Positions 18,410-28,794 of a stretch of 64,000 bases of DNA are shown one piece after another. The DNA is from JALORV01 sp963769745 (GTDB taxonomy: Bacteria; Pseudomonadota; Gammaproteobacteria; Burkholderiales; Burkholderiaceae_F). The stretch covers positions 1 to 64,000 of the forward strand of contig CAVYNB010000014.1 of the NCBI GenBank assembly GCA_963769745.1, read 5' to 3'. A program made the translations under genes and the position numbers. Numbering within the stretch: position 1 is the stretch's first letter; each line of letters begins with the position of its first letter. The notes beneath the pieces were generated by a model. That model did not search any database, had not been told where the DNA came from, and saw nothing but the letters and a program-made list of their open reading frames with translations.

Positions 18410-21400
18410 TCAGGACATCACCTCGATCAGTTCACCGGCCGCCGTGACCAGGCCCATGCGCACGGGCCTGTCGCTCCGCAGGGAGCGCAGCACGTCGGCA
18501 TAGCGACGCACCTGCGCTTCATACGCCGGTCGCTCCGCATCGGTCACCTGCCACTTGAAGTCGATGATCCACACGGCATCGTCGCGCTCGACCAGTCGAT
18601 CCACACGCAGCAACTCGCCATCGTCGGCGACCAGTTCGAGTTCCACCGCATCGCGAGCGCCGAAAAAATCCGTATGTGCGGCCCGCACCTGCGCGGCGGC
18701 GGCGACCACGGTGTCGAGTTGCTCCTGCGTCAACGCATGCGCACGCGCAATCGTATCGACCGGGGCACCGCTGCCGTGCTCGAGCAGCGCATGCCATGCG
18801 CGCCCGAGTCGCATGGCGTCGGACTCATCGACAGACTCCTTCCGGCCTCCGGTCGGCAACGGATCGGGAAGGAAATCGCGCAGGGTTCGAACCTGCAGCG
18901 GAGGCGCAAGCGCGACGGCAGCAGCGGCGCCCGATGAAAGGTCCTCCGCGCACTGCAGCCTCGTGTACCAGCTGTCGTCGAGCGAACCGCGGGACGGCGC
19001 ACTGCCGGAGACGATCAGGACCTGCCGCGCGCGCGTGGCGGCGACGTACAGCAGATTCCAGTCCTCCTGGACGCGTTGTTCTTCGTCGCGCACGAACCAG
19101 TCGCGCCGCGCATCGTCGCGCGCTTCCTCGCCACGGGCGACCAGGGAGAAGTGTTCGGGCGCCGGCATCTGGGGCGGCCAGTCGACGAGCACCCCTTCGC
19201 CCTCCGACGGCGCGCGTGCATGGGCGTCGGCCAGCGCGACGATGTCGGCTTCGAGCCCCTTGGCACCGTGGATCGTCATCACGCGCACGGCATCGTCGGT
19301 GCCGGTCGAGCCCTCGTCCGGCGCTTCGTCGGTCGCGTGGCGCCGGAGCCCCGCCAGCTCATCGATGAAGCGCGGCAGGCTGGGATAGCGGCCGGCATCG
19401 ATCGCGAGGGCCAGTTCGATAAACGCGTCGAGATTGGCCTGCACCTGTGCGTGCAGGGCGTCCGGCACGGCCGCGGCATACCGTCTGCGCAGATCCCCCT
19501 CGAAGTAGATGCGATCCAGCAGATCGTGCACCGGCAGGACCCCGGCCAGGTCGAGCCACCAGAGAAACAGTTCGCGCGCGCGCGCCAGCGGCGCGGACAC
19601 CGGGTCCGGAAGTTGCTGCAGGCGGTCCCACCAGCTTGCGCCGGTCGCAGCCGCGAGCCGCATCAGGTCGTCGTCACTGCAGCCGCCGATGGGCGAGCGC
19701 AGTGCATGCGCAAGCTGAAGGTCCGAGTATGGGGCGGTGAGGAATCCGAGCAAGGCGGTCAGGTCGTCGGCTTCGAGCGTCGCGAGCAGCCCGCCACGAC
19801 GGTCGCTGATGAACGGAACGCCGGCATCGCGCAGCGCGCGCTCGTAGTCGGCAAGATGCGTGCGTCGACGCACAAGGACGAGGACATCCGACCAGCGCGC
19901 GGGGCGAAGGGCGTCTTGGTCCATCACCTGCAGGCGCAGCTTCCATGCGGCAATCTCATTGGCAAGCACGCGCCCCTCGCGATAGCGCGTTTCCGTTTCG
20001 CGCTCGGCCCGCGGCGTTGTCAGCACATCGCGCAGCAACGTCGCGTCACCTGTGCCCTCGGGGGCCGGCTCGGGCGCTTCCAGCGGCAACAGCACGAAGG
20101 CGCCTCGCCCGACCGCGGCGGGTGCCCGGGTGCTCTGCGGCTGGTACAGCGGATTGCCGGGCAGCATGACCCGGTCGAGCACCTCGATCACCGCCGGTGC
20201 ATTGCGCCGCGTGACATTCGTGCGCAAGTGGCACGCGGCGTAGTCCCGGGACAGCAGTTCGAGGGCGGCGTTGAACACACGCGGCTCGGCCCGACGGAAG
20301 CGGTAGATCGACTGCTTTGGGTCGCCGACGACGAACACCGTCGGCCGATCCGGCGCGGATCCCGAGCCGGTGTCCTCGTCCTGAGCACCGTAGGCCGCCA
20401 GCCATGACTGCAGAACCTGCCACTGCAGGGGATTGGTGTCCTGAAACTCATCGAGCAGGACGTGCCGGTAGCGAGCGTCCAGCCGGGCGTGCATGTAGGC
20501 CGCATTGTCGAGGTCGGACAGCAATCGGTAGGTGTGCCATTCGAGGTCGGTGAAGTCGAGTGCCTGGTGCTGCTGCTTCAACGTCTGGTAGGTATCGACC
20601 AGCAACCGCCCGCAGGTCAGCGCCGCGTGGTTGAGCCTGAAGGCGCGCCAGGTCCGGCGCGCCACCATGAGTTGCTGCAGGCGGGCGACGACCGCGGCGT
20701 GTGCGTCGGCGTAACTGCGCGCCTGCGCGTCGTTCGCGAATCGGGACGCCATGCGCTCCGGCGTCAGCAAGATGATCGGCGTCGACTCGCCCTTTGTAAG
20801 CACGACGAGGCAGGCTTCGCGCAGGTCGCGGGCGGCAAGCTTCGCCGGCGACGACAGCCATGAGCTTGCGCGCGCCACCGCTGCGTCGATGGTTTTCAGC
20901 GGCGGTCGGATCGATTGCCAATGCGCCACCAGGTGCTGCAGGTTCTGGATGAAGTCCGCTGCGCGCACGTCCGCGGCCGGGTCCCCGCCACCGGATGTCC
21001 TGAGCGGCGCAAGCGCCCGGTCGACGGCGGCCTCCTCGTTGCCGGCGGCAAAACTCCACCACTCCGCGCGCTTGTGAAGAAACTGCTGCAGCAGCAACCG
21101 GGCCGAGACATCGCCGGTTTCGCCGATCAGATCTTCCCAGGCCGCACGCTCCGCCACGTGCTCCGGTCGGATCAGCGCAGCCATGAAGTGCAGCCAGGCA
21201 TCCGCGCGCATGCGCTCGGAGCCTTCGAGCAGGACCGGTGCAAACGGCACGCCCGTGCCCAGCGGCGCACGCGCAATGAGCTGCCAGAACCACCCGTGAA
21301 AGGTCTCGACGGTCAATGGCACCCGCGCGGTGACGACGCGCTCGTAAAGCTTGCGCGCGTCATCGATGGCGGCGGCCGCCTGCGCGTGTGACAGTCCGCG

Positions 21401-21688
21401 CTGACGCAGGCTCGCAACGACCTCCGTGTCGGTCGCGCTTGCGAGATCCTGGAGGTCGCGCAGCAGTCGCACCTGCATTTCCTGCGCAGCACGGCGCGTG
21501 AAGGTAATGGCCAGGATTTCGCCGGGCGCGGTGCCCGCGAGCAAGAGCCGCACGATGCGACTGACGAGGAGCCAGGTCTTGCCGCTGCCCGCACAGGCCT
21601 CGACGACGACGCTCGCATGCGGGTCGCACGCCCGGCGCGTGAACTCGTCCTCGTCGATCGCAATCTCGTCCGCGAGATACTCGCTCAT
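18410..21688 (-). CDS. addA: AddA-type UvrD-family helicase/nuclease
   Basis: Predicted 3'-5' helicase plus nuclease subunit of an AddAB-type complex that processes double-strand breaks for RecA. Walker A is EACAGSGKT at about residues 31-39, motif Ia ITFTRRAAQEMQ, motif II in HVLLDEFQDTNPLQW, motif III FVVGDPKQSIYRFR, motif V VMTIHGAKGLEA and motif VI YVAATRARQ. The C-terminal PD-(D/E)XK nuclease is seen at VWIIDFKWQV, with the preceding acidic VDRLVERDD. About 1,092 residues fits AddA. I start at ATG 21688 (MSEYLADEIAID), which overlaps the stop of the upstream addB (ATGA), so the two are translationally coupled. Confidence 0.92.
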   Translation of the reverse strand: MSEYLADEIAIDEDEFTRRACDPHASVVVEACAGSGKTWLLVSRIVRLLLAGTAPGEILAITFTRRAAQEMQVRLLRDLQDLASATDTEVVASLRQRGLSHAQAAAAIDDARKLYERVVTARVPLTVETFHGWFWQLIARAPLGTGVPFAPVLLEGSERMRADAWLHFMAALIRPEHVAERAAWEDLIGETGDVSARLLLQQFLHKRAEWWSFAAGNEEAAVDRALAPLRTSGGGDPAADVRAADFIQNLQHLVAHWQSIRPPLKTIDAAVARASSWLSSPAKLAARDLREACLVVLTKGESTPIILLTPERMASRFANDAQARSYADAHAAVVARLQQLMVARRTWRAFRLNHAALTCGRLLVDTYQTLKQQHQALDFTDLEWHTYRLLSDLDNAAYMHARLDARYRHVLLDEFQDTNPLQWQVLQSWLAAYGAQDEDTGSGSAPDRPTVFVVGDPKQSIYRFRRAEPRVFNAALELLSRDYAACHLRTNVTRRNAPAVIEVLDRVMLPGNPLYQPQSTRAPAAVGRGAFVLLPLEAPEPAPEGTGDATLLRDVLTTPRAERETETRYREGRVLANEIAAWKLRLQVMDQDALRPARWSDVLVLVRRRTHLADYERALRDAGVPFISDRRGGLLATLEADDLTALLGFLTAPYSDLQLAHALRSPIGGCSDDDLMRLAAATGASWWDRLQQLPDPVSAPLARARELFLWWLDLAGVLPVHDLLDRIYFEGDLRRRYAAAVPDALHAQVQANLDAFIELALAIDAGRYPSLPRFIDELAGLRRHATDEAPDEGSTGTDDAVRVMTIHGAKGLEADIVALADAHARAPSEGEGVLVDWPPQMPAPEHFSLVARGEEARDDARRDWFVRDEEQRVQEDWNLLYVAATRARQVLIVSGSAPSRGSLDDSWYTRLQCAEDLSSGAAAAVALAPPLQVRTLRDFLPDPLPTGGRKESVDESDAMRLGRAWHALLEHGSGAPVDTIARAHALTQEQLDTVVAAAAQVRAAHTDFFGARDAVELELVADDGELLRVDRLVERDDAVWIIDFKWQVTDAERPAYEAQVRRYADVLRSLRSDRPVRMGLVTAAGELIEVMS

Positions 21689-24508
21689 GCGAACGCATCC
21701 TCCGTGTCCGGATCGCTGCGTTCCCCGCCGTGCTCCCCGCCGTGTTCCCCGCTGATTTCCCAATAATCGCGTCGGCACAGGCCGCGCATCTCGCAGTTCA
21801 CACAAACGGTCTCGGCCCCAATGGCCGGCAGCGCGACACCGTCGGCGATGCGCTGCAGGTCGGCCGTCAGACGGGCTTCGACGACGTCGATCAGTTCGTC
21901 GAACGCGCCCGGTGGAGCGACCGACTGCACACCGGACGTGTCTTCCCTGACACGATCGAAGCTGACGTATTCACCGGACCCGGGCCGCCGCGGCAACAGC
22001 AGGCCGTAGAACGGCAACTGGATGTCTTCTCCGGGCGATTTCAATCCACGCTTGAGCACGTCGGCCGCTCGCGCCTTGTAGTCCAGCAATCGCGACCGGC
22101 CGTCCGCCTGCGTGTCGACGCGATCGACCCGGCCGATCAGTTCGACTTCGCGTCCCGCGTTCAGGACGATCGGCCGACGATGGTTCTCTTCACCGCCGCT
22201 CCAGTGCCAGCCGCCGCCGGCGTGCTGCTGCAGCCACTCGATGTAGCCGTCGACCAGGCCGTCGAAGCGCCGCTCGAAGGCAAGGAGTCCCGGGGTGCGC
22301 TCGATCTGCGGCCCGAAGACCGCGCGCGCGTGCTCGCGCAGGCTTGCGACCAGTTCTTCAGGCGCGACACCGCTGAAGTCGACGGCGCCCCACGTCGTGT
22401 GGAATCGACTCAGGATCTCATGCAGGGCGATGCCGAACTCCCGTTTCTCGGGAAGTTCAATCACATCGTCGGGCGCCCTCAGCCCGAGCATGCGTCGCGC
22501 ATAGAACTGATAGGGACAGTCCACGAGGCTTTGCGCCTGGCTGGCACTGATGCGTCCAGGCAAGCAGCTGCGGCGCCCGGGGCGCGGGACGTGTCCCGAC
22601 CACGGCCTCGACCTCGACGGATTCGAGCACCGCGGGTCGCGTCAGATCGTCATCGAGCACCCGCCGTGCGATGAACCGCAGCCTGTCGAGCAGCGGCGAC
22701 AGCGGACTGGGATCGTCGCCGCGGCACGTGCGCCATGTCGCCACGACCTCGGTCGAGCTCGCCAGCAGCGTGGCGAGCTGGGCGGCCTGGTCGAGCACCG
22801 CGCTGTCGGCGGTCGTCAGCCCGAGCTCCGCGCGTACTGCATTCGACATGAACAGAACCTCGGAGGGCCTCGAGGGCAGATGCTGCGCATCGGCACCGAC
22901 CAGCACCGCGGCATCGAAGGTGCGCAGGGCCGCGGACGCGAGCGACACCATGACCACCGGTGACTCGATCTGTCGATCGACGAAGGCCACCTCCTCGAAG
23001 CGCGATGCCAGCAGCGCACGGAAGTCGGTAAGCGACGCGCGGCCGCCGAGGTTGGCAAGCTCCGCTTCGAGCGCTTCGACTTCGATCAGCACCGCCTGCC
23101 CGACCGGATCGGCAGCCAGCGCAGCACGCATGCCGAGCGCATCCATCGCCTGCCGCAGCGCCTGCACGTGCGAATGCAGCGTCGGCGCCGCCCGCCGAGT
23201 GGCCTGGGCCTGGGACTCGACCAGAGCAATCACTTCCAGTGCCCCGGCGTCTTGTTCGCGCGCCTCGCCGGATGAAAGGCTCGCCAGCGCGCGCCGGATG
23301 GACTTCGCGCCTTGCAGTGCTCCGGCGGACCGGATGGCCCGCTCGATCCGGTCGACCTCGTGCGACTTGCCGGGCCGTCCCGACAGCGTGAAGTTCGACT
23401 TCAGCCAGTCCAGCAGGTCACGCCAGTACAGGTCATCGGCCACGAGGTCGTACCACCGCATGATCGCGGCGGCGGCACTGGTGGTGGAAAGCTTCCAGCC
23501 CGTCTCATCGCGCACGCTGACCTGCGCACGCTCCAGGAGCGCGCGCACGCGGCGTGCCGTCAGACGATCCAGAGCAACCAGCGCGATCGACCCCGCACCG
23601 GCTCGCAGCCATTCGACAACCTGCTGCGCAACGGCGATCGCCTCTTCTTCCAGCGTGACCGCCTTCACGATCGACAGGAGTGACGACGGCCGGGGCGCGG
23701 CGCGGACGGCATCGGCGCGGATGGCGATGGCCATGTCGGTGTCGGCGCCCCCGAGTTCCGGCCAGGCGGCCGCCAGCAGCGGTTGATTCTCAAGGGCCGC
23801 AGTCACGTCGGGGTCAAGCAGCAATACCGGCGCCTGCTCGGCCGCGCGATCGATGAATGCGCGCTCCCACGTCGCCAGTCCTGCCCGACCGGCGGTGGAC
23901 AGACCTGCGCCGAGGTACACCAGCGGCAGCCGGGTTCGCGATGCGCGTGCGGCGAGTTCCCGCAGGAACCGCGCGGCACCGTCGTCGGCTTCGCGCCGTG
24001 CGCGCCAGAGCTGGATGACGAGTTGCGACTGCGCCTGCAAGGCATGCGCCGCACGGCGATGGAAGTGCCGCCTCAGGCTGGCCTGCAGTCTGCCGTCGAA
24101 ATCCTCGGCACCATTGACTGCGGCGAGCGTCAGTTCATCGCACAGGTGGGCCACGTCACGCGCGAGTGCCCACAAGGTCGCAGGCTGCGCTCCAAATGCC
24201 TCGCGGACCCATCGGTTCGCGCGCAATGCGGTGAAGAGCTCCACCCGCGCGGCCGTGCCGGCGGCCAACGAATGGCCGAGCCATGCCATGAGGGGCACGA
24301 TGCGCGGTGGCATGAACGCGCGGCCGCCCAACTCGCTGCGCAGGGCGGTGCGCGCGAGTACTGCATGCTGTCCGCCGGGAACCAGCCATGTCACCGACTG
24401 AAGCTGTCGCTCGGGGGCGCCATGGCGCTTCGCAAAGTCGGCCACGGCATGGGCCGCTGTCGGCCAGAACGAGGCATCGGCCGGAAGATGGAGGCGATCG
24501 AGCGACAT
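21685..24508 (-). CDS. addB: AddB-type helicase-like/nuclease subunit (one indel)
   Basis: Partner of AddA. The N-terminal two thirds resemble an inactivated UvrD-like helicase (VTWLVPGGQHAVLARTALRS, VLVGADAQHLPSRPSEVLF). The C-terminal third is a PD-(D/E)XK nuclease with RVDRVDTQADGRSRLLDYKA. A likely iron-sulfur cluster is formed by the cysteine of SLVDCPYQFYARR together with VCVNCEMRGLC, the AddB arrangement. The frame shifts at about 22565-22575 between RPAPRAPQLLA and PGRISASQAQSLV; one extra base explains it. Start ATG at 24508 (MSLDRLHLPAD) was chosen by homology-like onset; residues upstream look non-coding. Divergent from trxA across about 200 bases, as in other betaproteobacteria. 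Confidence 0.88.
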
Positions 24509-24711
24509 GACGCGATTGTAGGAAGTCGGCGATCGGTGAAATTTGGTGGATAAACTGGCCGCGCTTCGGTACCACGCAGAACCGGCGCACGGTGTTACCA
24601 TTCGCTTCGAACTTGCCAGCCACCCTGATCCCGGGGTTGTGCCCCGGCCCGAGCGTCCCCACTTTCCCATCCTTGTGAATGCGCGCTATCCCCGGCGCCA
24701 GAAGGACTCAA

Positions 24712-25035
24712 ATGAGTGAAATCAAGTACGTCAGCGACTCCAGCTTCGAACAGGACGTCCTCAAGTCCGACACACCGGTCCTGGTGGACTACTGGGCCGA
24801 GTGGTGCGGACCCTGCCGCATGATCGCCCCGATCCTGGACGAGGTCTCCAAGGAATACGGCGGCAAGGTCGCGGTGGCCAAGCTCAACGTCGACGAAAAC
24901 CAGTCGACCCCGGCGAAGTACGGCATCCGCGGCATCCCGACCCTGATGCTGTTCAAAAATGGCGCGGTGGTCGGCACCAAGGTCGGCGCACTGTCCAAGT
25001 CCCAACTCACGGCATTCATCGACAGCAACATCTGA
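24712..25035 (+). CDS. trxA: Thioredoxin 1
   Basis: Cytoplasmic disulfide reductase of 107 residues. The active site WCGPC is at 31-35, the cis-proline in GIRGIPTLMLF, and the buried Asp in VLVDYWAEW. AAGGA precedes the ATG at 24712 by a suitable spacer. The frame is open a further 11 codons upstream but without homology. It is followed by rho, the common proteobacterial order. Confidence 0.98.
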   Translation: MSEIKYVSDSSFEQDVLKSDTPVLVDYWAEWCGPCRMIAPILDEVSKEYGGKVAVAKLNVDENQSTPAKYGIRGIPTLMLFKNGAVVGTKVGALSKSQLTAFIDSNI

Positions 25036-25043
25036 TCGTCACC

Positions 25044-25065
25044 CGGGCCGGCGCTTGCCGGCCCG
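25044..25065 (+). promoter_or_regulatory. GC-rich hairpin in the trxA-rho intergenic region
   Basis: A 9-bp perfect stem (CGGGCCGGC pairing with GCCGGCCCG, GCTT loop) begins 8 bases after the trxA stop. There is no U-tract, so it is more likely an mRNA end-stabiliser or a pause site in the rho leader than an intrinsic terminator. The rho leader is a known target of Rho autoregulation in E. coli; whether that applies here is inference. Confidence 0.4.
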
Positions 25066-25125
25066 CCCGCCCCGCGGGCGCCCGGAACAGTCAAAGGGCG
25101 TCCCACTACTCCTCCGGTTGTCCCC

Positions 25126-26388
25126 ATGCACCTTTCAGAACTCAAAGCCCTGCACGTTTCCCAGTTGCTCGAAATGGCCCTCGGCCTCGAAATCGACAAC
25201 GCCAACCGGTTGCGCAAGCAGGAGCTGATGTTTGCGATCCTGAAGAAGCGCGCCAAGAGCGGCGAGCAGATCTTCGGCGACGGAACGCTGGAAGTCCTGC
25301 CTGACGGCTTCGGCTTCCTGCGCTCGCCCGAGACGTCGTACCTCGCCAGCACCGACGACATCTACATCTCGCCATCGCAGATCCGGCGCTTCAACCTGCA
25401 CACCGGCGATTCGATCGAAGGTGAGGTCCGAACACCGAAGGACGGCGAGCGCTATTTCGCGCTGGTCAAGGTCGACAAGGTCAACGGCGTCGCGCCGGAG
25501 GCGACCAAGCACCGCATCCTGTTCGAGAACCTGACGCCGCTGTTCCCCAACCAGCCGCTGATCCTCGAGCGCGACATGAAGGGCGAGGAAAACATCACGG
25601 GCCGGCTGATCGACATCATTGCACCGATCGGCAAGGGCCAGCGCGGCCTGCTGGTCGCGAGCCCCAAGAGCGGCAAGACCGTGCTGATGCAGCACATCGC
25701 ACATGCGATCGCCGCCAACCATCCGGACGTCGTGCTGATCGTGCTGCTGATCGACGAGCGGCCGGAAGAAGTGACGGAAATGCAGCGCTCGGTCCGCGGT
25801 GAAGTCGTCGCCTCGACGTTCGACGAACCGGCCACACGCCACGTGCAGGTCGCCGAAATGGTCATCGAGAAGGCCAAGCGGCTGGCGGAGTCGAAGAAGG
25901 ATGTGGTCATCCTGCTCGACTCGATCACGCGCCTCGCGCGCGCCTACAACACCGTGGTGCCGGCCTCGGGCAAGGTACTGACCGGCGGTGTCGACGCCAA
26001 CGCGCTGCAGCGGCCCAAGCGCTTCTTCGGTGCCGCGCGCAACATCGAGGAAGGCGGATCGCTCACGATCATTGCGACCGCTCTGATCGATACCGGCTCG
26101 CGTATGGACGACGTCATCTACGAGGAGTTCAAGGGCACGGGCAACATGGAGATCCACATGGAGCGCCGCCTCGCCGAAAAGCGCGTGTACCCGGCGCTCA
26201 ACGTCAACCGCTCCGGCACACGCAAGGAAGAACAACTGCTCAAGCCCGACATCCTGCAGAAGGTCTGGATCCTGCGGAAGCTGCTCTACGGCATGGACGA
26301 GATCGAGGCAATGGAGTTTCTGCTCGACAAGATGAAGGCGACCAAGAACAACGCCGAGTTCTTCGACATGATGCGGCGAGGTGGGTAA
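25126..26388 (+). CDS. rho: Transcription termination factor Rho
   Basis: Hexameric RNA helicase that terminates transcription, 420 residues as in the family. The N-terminal helical domain LSELKALHVSQLLEMALGL is followed by the cold-shock-like RNA-binding domain (GDGTLEVLPDGFGFLRSPETSYL, DDIYISPSQIRRFNL). The ATPase core has the P-loop VASPKSGKTVLMQ, VLLIDERPEEVTEM and LDSITRLARAYN, with the Q/R-loop regions downstream. The ATG at 25126 starts right at the conserved N-terminus. An 11-bp hairpin follows the stop at 26398-26432. Confidence 0.98.
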   Translation: MHLSELKALHVSQLLEMALGLEIDNANRLRKQELMFAILKKRAKSGEQIFGDGTLEVLPDGFGFLRSPETSYLASTDDIYISPSQIRRFNLHTGDSIEGEVRTPKDGERYFALVKVDKVNGVAPEATKHRILFENLTPLFPNQPLILERDMKGEENITGRLIDIIAPIGKGQRGLLVASPKSGKTVLMQHIAHAIAANHPDVVLIVLLIDERPEEVTEMQRSVRGEVVASTFDEPATRHVQVAEMVIEKAKRLAESKKDVVILLDSITRLARAYNTVVPASGKVLTGGVDANALQRPKRFFGAARNIEEGGSLTIIATALIDTGSRMDDVIYEEFKGTGNMEIHMERRLAEKRVYPALNVNRSGTRKEEQLLKPDILQKVWILRKLLYGMDEIEAMEFLLDKMKATKNNAEFFDMMRRGG

Positions 26389-26397
26389 GTCCGGCCT

Positions 26398-26432
26398 GCG
26401 CGCGAAAGTGCGACAACTCTGCTTTCGCGCGC
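26398..26432 (+). terminator. Hairpin downstream of rho
   Basis: GCGCGCGAAAG and its exact complement CTTTCGCGCGC are separated by a 13-base loop, starting 10 bases after the rho stop. No U-run follows, so termination efficiency is uncertain. Confidence 0.5.
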
Positions 26433-26509
26433 CATGCAAGCGGAGAAACGGATCGCTGGCGAGGCCACGTCGATCTCTTTGAAAACAAGGGCTTGCGAGA
26501 CACGTCCGG

Positions 26510-26538
26510 TTGCTCGCGGCCCAGAATTCCCGGATAAT
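26510..26538 (+). promoter_or_regulatory. Sigma-70-type promoter of rpmE
   Basis: TTGCTC (26510-26515), a 17-base spacer and GATAAT (26533-26538) form a good housekeeping promoter. Transcription would start near 26545 and give a leader of about 96 bases before the rpmE ATG. Confidence 0.6.
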
Positions 26539-26640
26539 GCGCGGTTCCCGAAAAACCCAGGGACCGTGGTCGAGGCAGACCGGGGCAGATCAAGTCAGTC
26601 ACCCCTCGACCGGGCGGCCCACGACGAGGCAAGAAAGCTT

Positions 26641-26940
26641 ATGAAATCAGGCATCCATCCCGAATACCGCGAAGTCGTTTTCCAGGACATGCAGAACGAC
26701 TTCAAGTTCATCACGCGCTCGACGCTGCAGACGCGCGATTCGATCGAATTCGAAGGCAAGACCTATCCGCTGTTCAAGCTGGACACGTCGTCAGAGTCGC
26801 ACCCCTTTTACACCGGGGCGCAGACCCGCATCGTCGAGACCGGTCGCGTCGAGAAATTCCGCCAGAAGTTCGCGGCCAAGAGCGAAGCGGTCAATGCGGC
26901 CGCCGCCCAGGCCAACGCTGCCAAGGCTCGGCGCAGGTAA
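26641..26940 (+). CDS. rpmE: 50S ribosomal protein L31 type B
   Basis: Ribosomal protein L31, paralogue type B, which lacks the zinc-binding cysteines. It starts MKSGIHPEYREVVFQDMQ and has FKFITRSTLQT, the YPLFKLDTSSESHPFYTG signature and GRVEKFRQKF. It has no cysteine at all, as expected for the Zn-independent form, which can replace zinc L31 in zinc shortage. The 99 residues include an alanine/lysine-rich tail of about 15 residues beyond the usual end. It has its own promoter upstream and a strong terminator downstream. Confidence 0.95.
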   Translation: MKSGIHPEYREVVFQDMQNDFKFITRSTLQTRDSIEFEGKTYPLFKLDTSSESHPFYTGAQTRIVETGRVEKFRQKFAAKSEAVNAAAAQANAAKARRR

Positions 26941-26964
26941 GGAGCCATCGGGGCGAATGAAGAC

Positions 26965-26989
26965 AAGGGCAGCCTCGGCTGCCCTTTTT
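26965..26989 (+). terminator. Intrinsic terminator after rpmE
   Basis: AAGGGCAGC, a CTCG loop and GCTGCCCTT form the stem; it runs into TTTTT. It lies 25 bases after the rpmE stop. Confidence 0.9.
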
Positions 26990-27030
26990 GTTGCCCCGGC
27001 TACTCTTCCCCAGGACCCCTTCTTGCGCGC

Positions 27031-28767
27031 ATGAGCTTCGAACACCGACCGTCGCCTTCGCGCGTCACCGAGGCCGCCGCGGCCACGTTTCCGCGCTGGC
27101 TGCTCTTCGCGCTGCTGGCCGTCTACATCGTGCCTGGGCTGTTCGGCCGCGCTCCCTGGAGCCCCGATGACGCCAGCGCCTTCGGCGTCGCGTGGAGCAT
27201 GGCAGCGGGCTCGAGTCTCGAGTGGTGGCTGCCTTCGGTCGCCGGCGAACCCCTGCCGGAAGAAGGTCCCCTGCCTTTCTGGGTCGGTGCATTGTTCGCC
27301 CGCTGGCTCGGACCCTGGCTCGGGGACGTCACCGCCGCCCGCCTCGTCACCGTGTTCTGGTTCGCGATCGGCACCTGGGCACTCTGGTACGCGACCTACC
27401 GGCTTGCCCGCCGTGACGAGGCACAGCCCGTTGCGCTGGCCTTCGGAGGTGAAGCGTCACCGCGCGACTACGGCCGCATGCTGGCCGACGTTGCAGTCTT
27501 GCTGCTGACGGCAACACTCGGCGTGCTGGTGCGCATTCACGAGACGGGCGCCGAACCCGCCATGCTGGCGCTGGTATGTGTGCTGCTCTTCGCACTCGCT
27601 TATTCACTCGACGATCCGTGGAAGGGAGCGTTCGTCGCGGGCGCCACACTCGGCGCGATCGCGCTGACACGAGGTTGGCTGCCGGCTGGCGTGCTGCTGC
27701 TGGCCGCCATCGCCTTCACGGGCGCTTACGGCGATCGTCGCATCGAGCGCGCCACGCTGATCACGCTGCTCGCATTCCTGGTCTTTTCCCTCTGGCCGAC
27801 CGGCGCCCGGATTGCTCACCCGCAGGAGGCCGAGTCGTACCTGGCCGACTGGTGGCGCTGGAACCGCGCAAGCGTAGGCATGCCACAGGCTGAAGGCCCG
27901 CTATGGCTCATCCGCAATGTCGGCTGGTACGCATGGCCCTTGTGGCCGTTCGCCCTCTGGACGATCTACTCCTGGCGCCACTTCCTGCGCCGTCCGCACA
28001 TGGCATTGCCGCTGCTCATCGTCGCCGCGGGGCTCGTTGCGGTGTTGCTGTCGACCTCGCCAAGCGACCGCGAGTTCCTGCTCGCGGTGCCCGCGCTGGT
28101 CGTGCTCGCGGCCTTCGGCGTGTCGTCGCTCAAGCGGACGGCCGAGGATGCGATTGACTGGTTTTCCCTTGCGCTCTTCAGCCTGGCGCTGTGCGCACTG
28201 TGGCTCTACTTCGGCGCGTGGAACACCGGTGTGCCGCCGAAGATGGCGGCATCGATCGTGCGTCTCGCGCCCGGGTTCGAGCCCGAGGTGCATGCGACAA
28301 CCGCCCTGCTGGCCATCGCCGCCACCGTGTTGTGGATCGTGATCGTGGCCTGGCGCGTACGCGTCCGACCGCCGATGGTGTGGACCGGTCCGTTCATTGC
28401 CGCTTCCGGCCTGTCGCTGCTGTGGCTGGCGGCGGTCGCGCTCTTCGCTCCGGCCATCGATTACGCTCGTTCCTATGCCTCGCTCGCTCCGGTGCTGGCG
28501 CAGCAGATCGAACGCGTCGGCGGCGACTCGTGCGTGCAGACCGTCGGTTTGCCGGCGGGAACGCGCGCAATGCTGGCGTATCACGGCGGTATCCGCTTCG
28601 AGCGCCCCGCCGACGCAGGTCTGTGCCGCGTCGCCTTGCAGCGCGACAGCCAGCGAACGGCCGTCGACGACGCACCGCCTGCCGGCCGATGGAAACTCGC
28701 CTACGACGTCACCCGGCGCGCGCGCTTCGACGAAGCCTTCCGCGTCTGGGTAAGACAGCCTGACTGA
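27031..28767 (+). CDS. GT-C family (ArnT-like) membrane glycosyltransferase
   Basis: Large polytopic membrane protein (578 residues, about 11-12 hydrophobic segments) with the GT-C hallmark in the first periplasmic loop: FGRAPWSPDDASAFGVAW, where the paired acidic residues after WSPD are the presumed catalytic site. A soluble C-terminal region of about 85 residues follows (SYASLAPVLAQQIERVGGDSCVQT, WKLAYDVTRRARFDEAF). ArnT and related enzymes transfer sugars from polyprenyl phosphate to lipid A, other glycolipids or proteins. No arn operon is nearby, so the acceptor is unknown. It is 27 bases upstream of the MATE gene. Confidence 0.8.
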   Translation: MSFEHRPSPSRVTEAAAATFPRWLLFALLAVYIVPGLFGRAPWSPDDASAFGVAWSMAAGSSLEWWLPSVAGEPLPEEGPLPFWVGALFARWLGPWLGDVTAARLVTVFWFAIGTWALWYATYRLARRDEAQPVALAFGGEASPRDYGRMLADVAVLLLTATLGVLVRIHETGAEPAMLALVCVLLFALAYSLDDPWKGAFVAGATLGAIALTRGWLPAGVLLLAAIAFTGAYGDRRIERATLITLLAFLVFSLWPTGARIAHPQEAESYLADWWRWNRASVGMPQAEGPLWLIRNVGWYAWPLWPFALWTIYSWRHFLRRPHMALPLLIVAAGLVAVLLSTSPSDREFLLAVPALVVLAAFGVSSLKRTAEDAIDWFSLALFSLALCALWLYFGAWNTGVPPKMAASIVRLAPGFEPEVHATTALLAIAATVLWIVIVAWRVRVRPPMVWTGPFIAASGLSLLWLAAVALFAPAIDYARSYASLAPVLAQQIERVGGDSCVQTVGLPAGTRAMLAYHGGIRFERPADAGLCRVALQRDSQRTAVDDAPPAGRWKLAYDVTRRARFDEAFRVWVRQPD

Positions 28768-28794
28768 CGACCGGCACGTCGGCCGTCACGCCTC

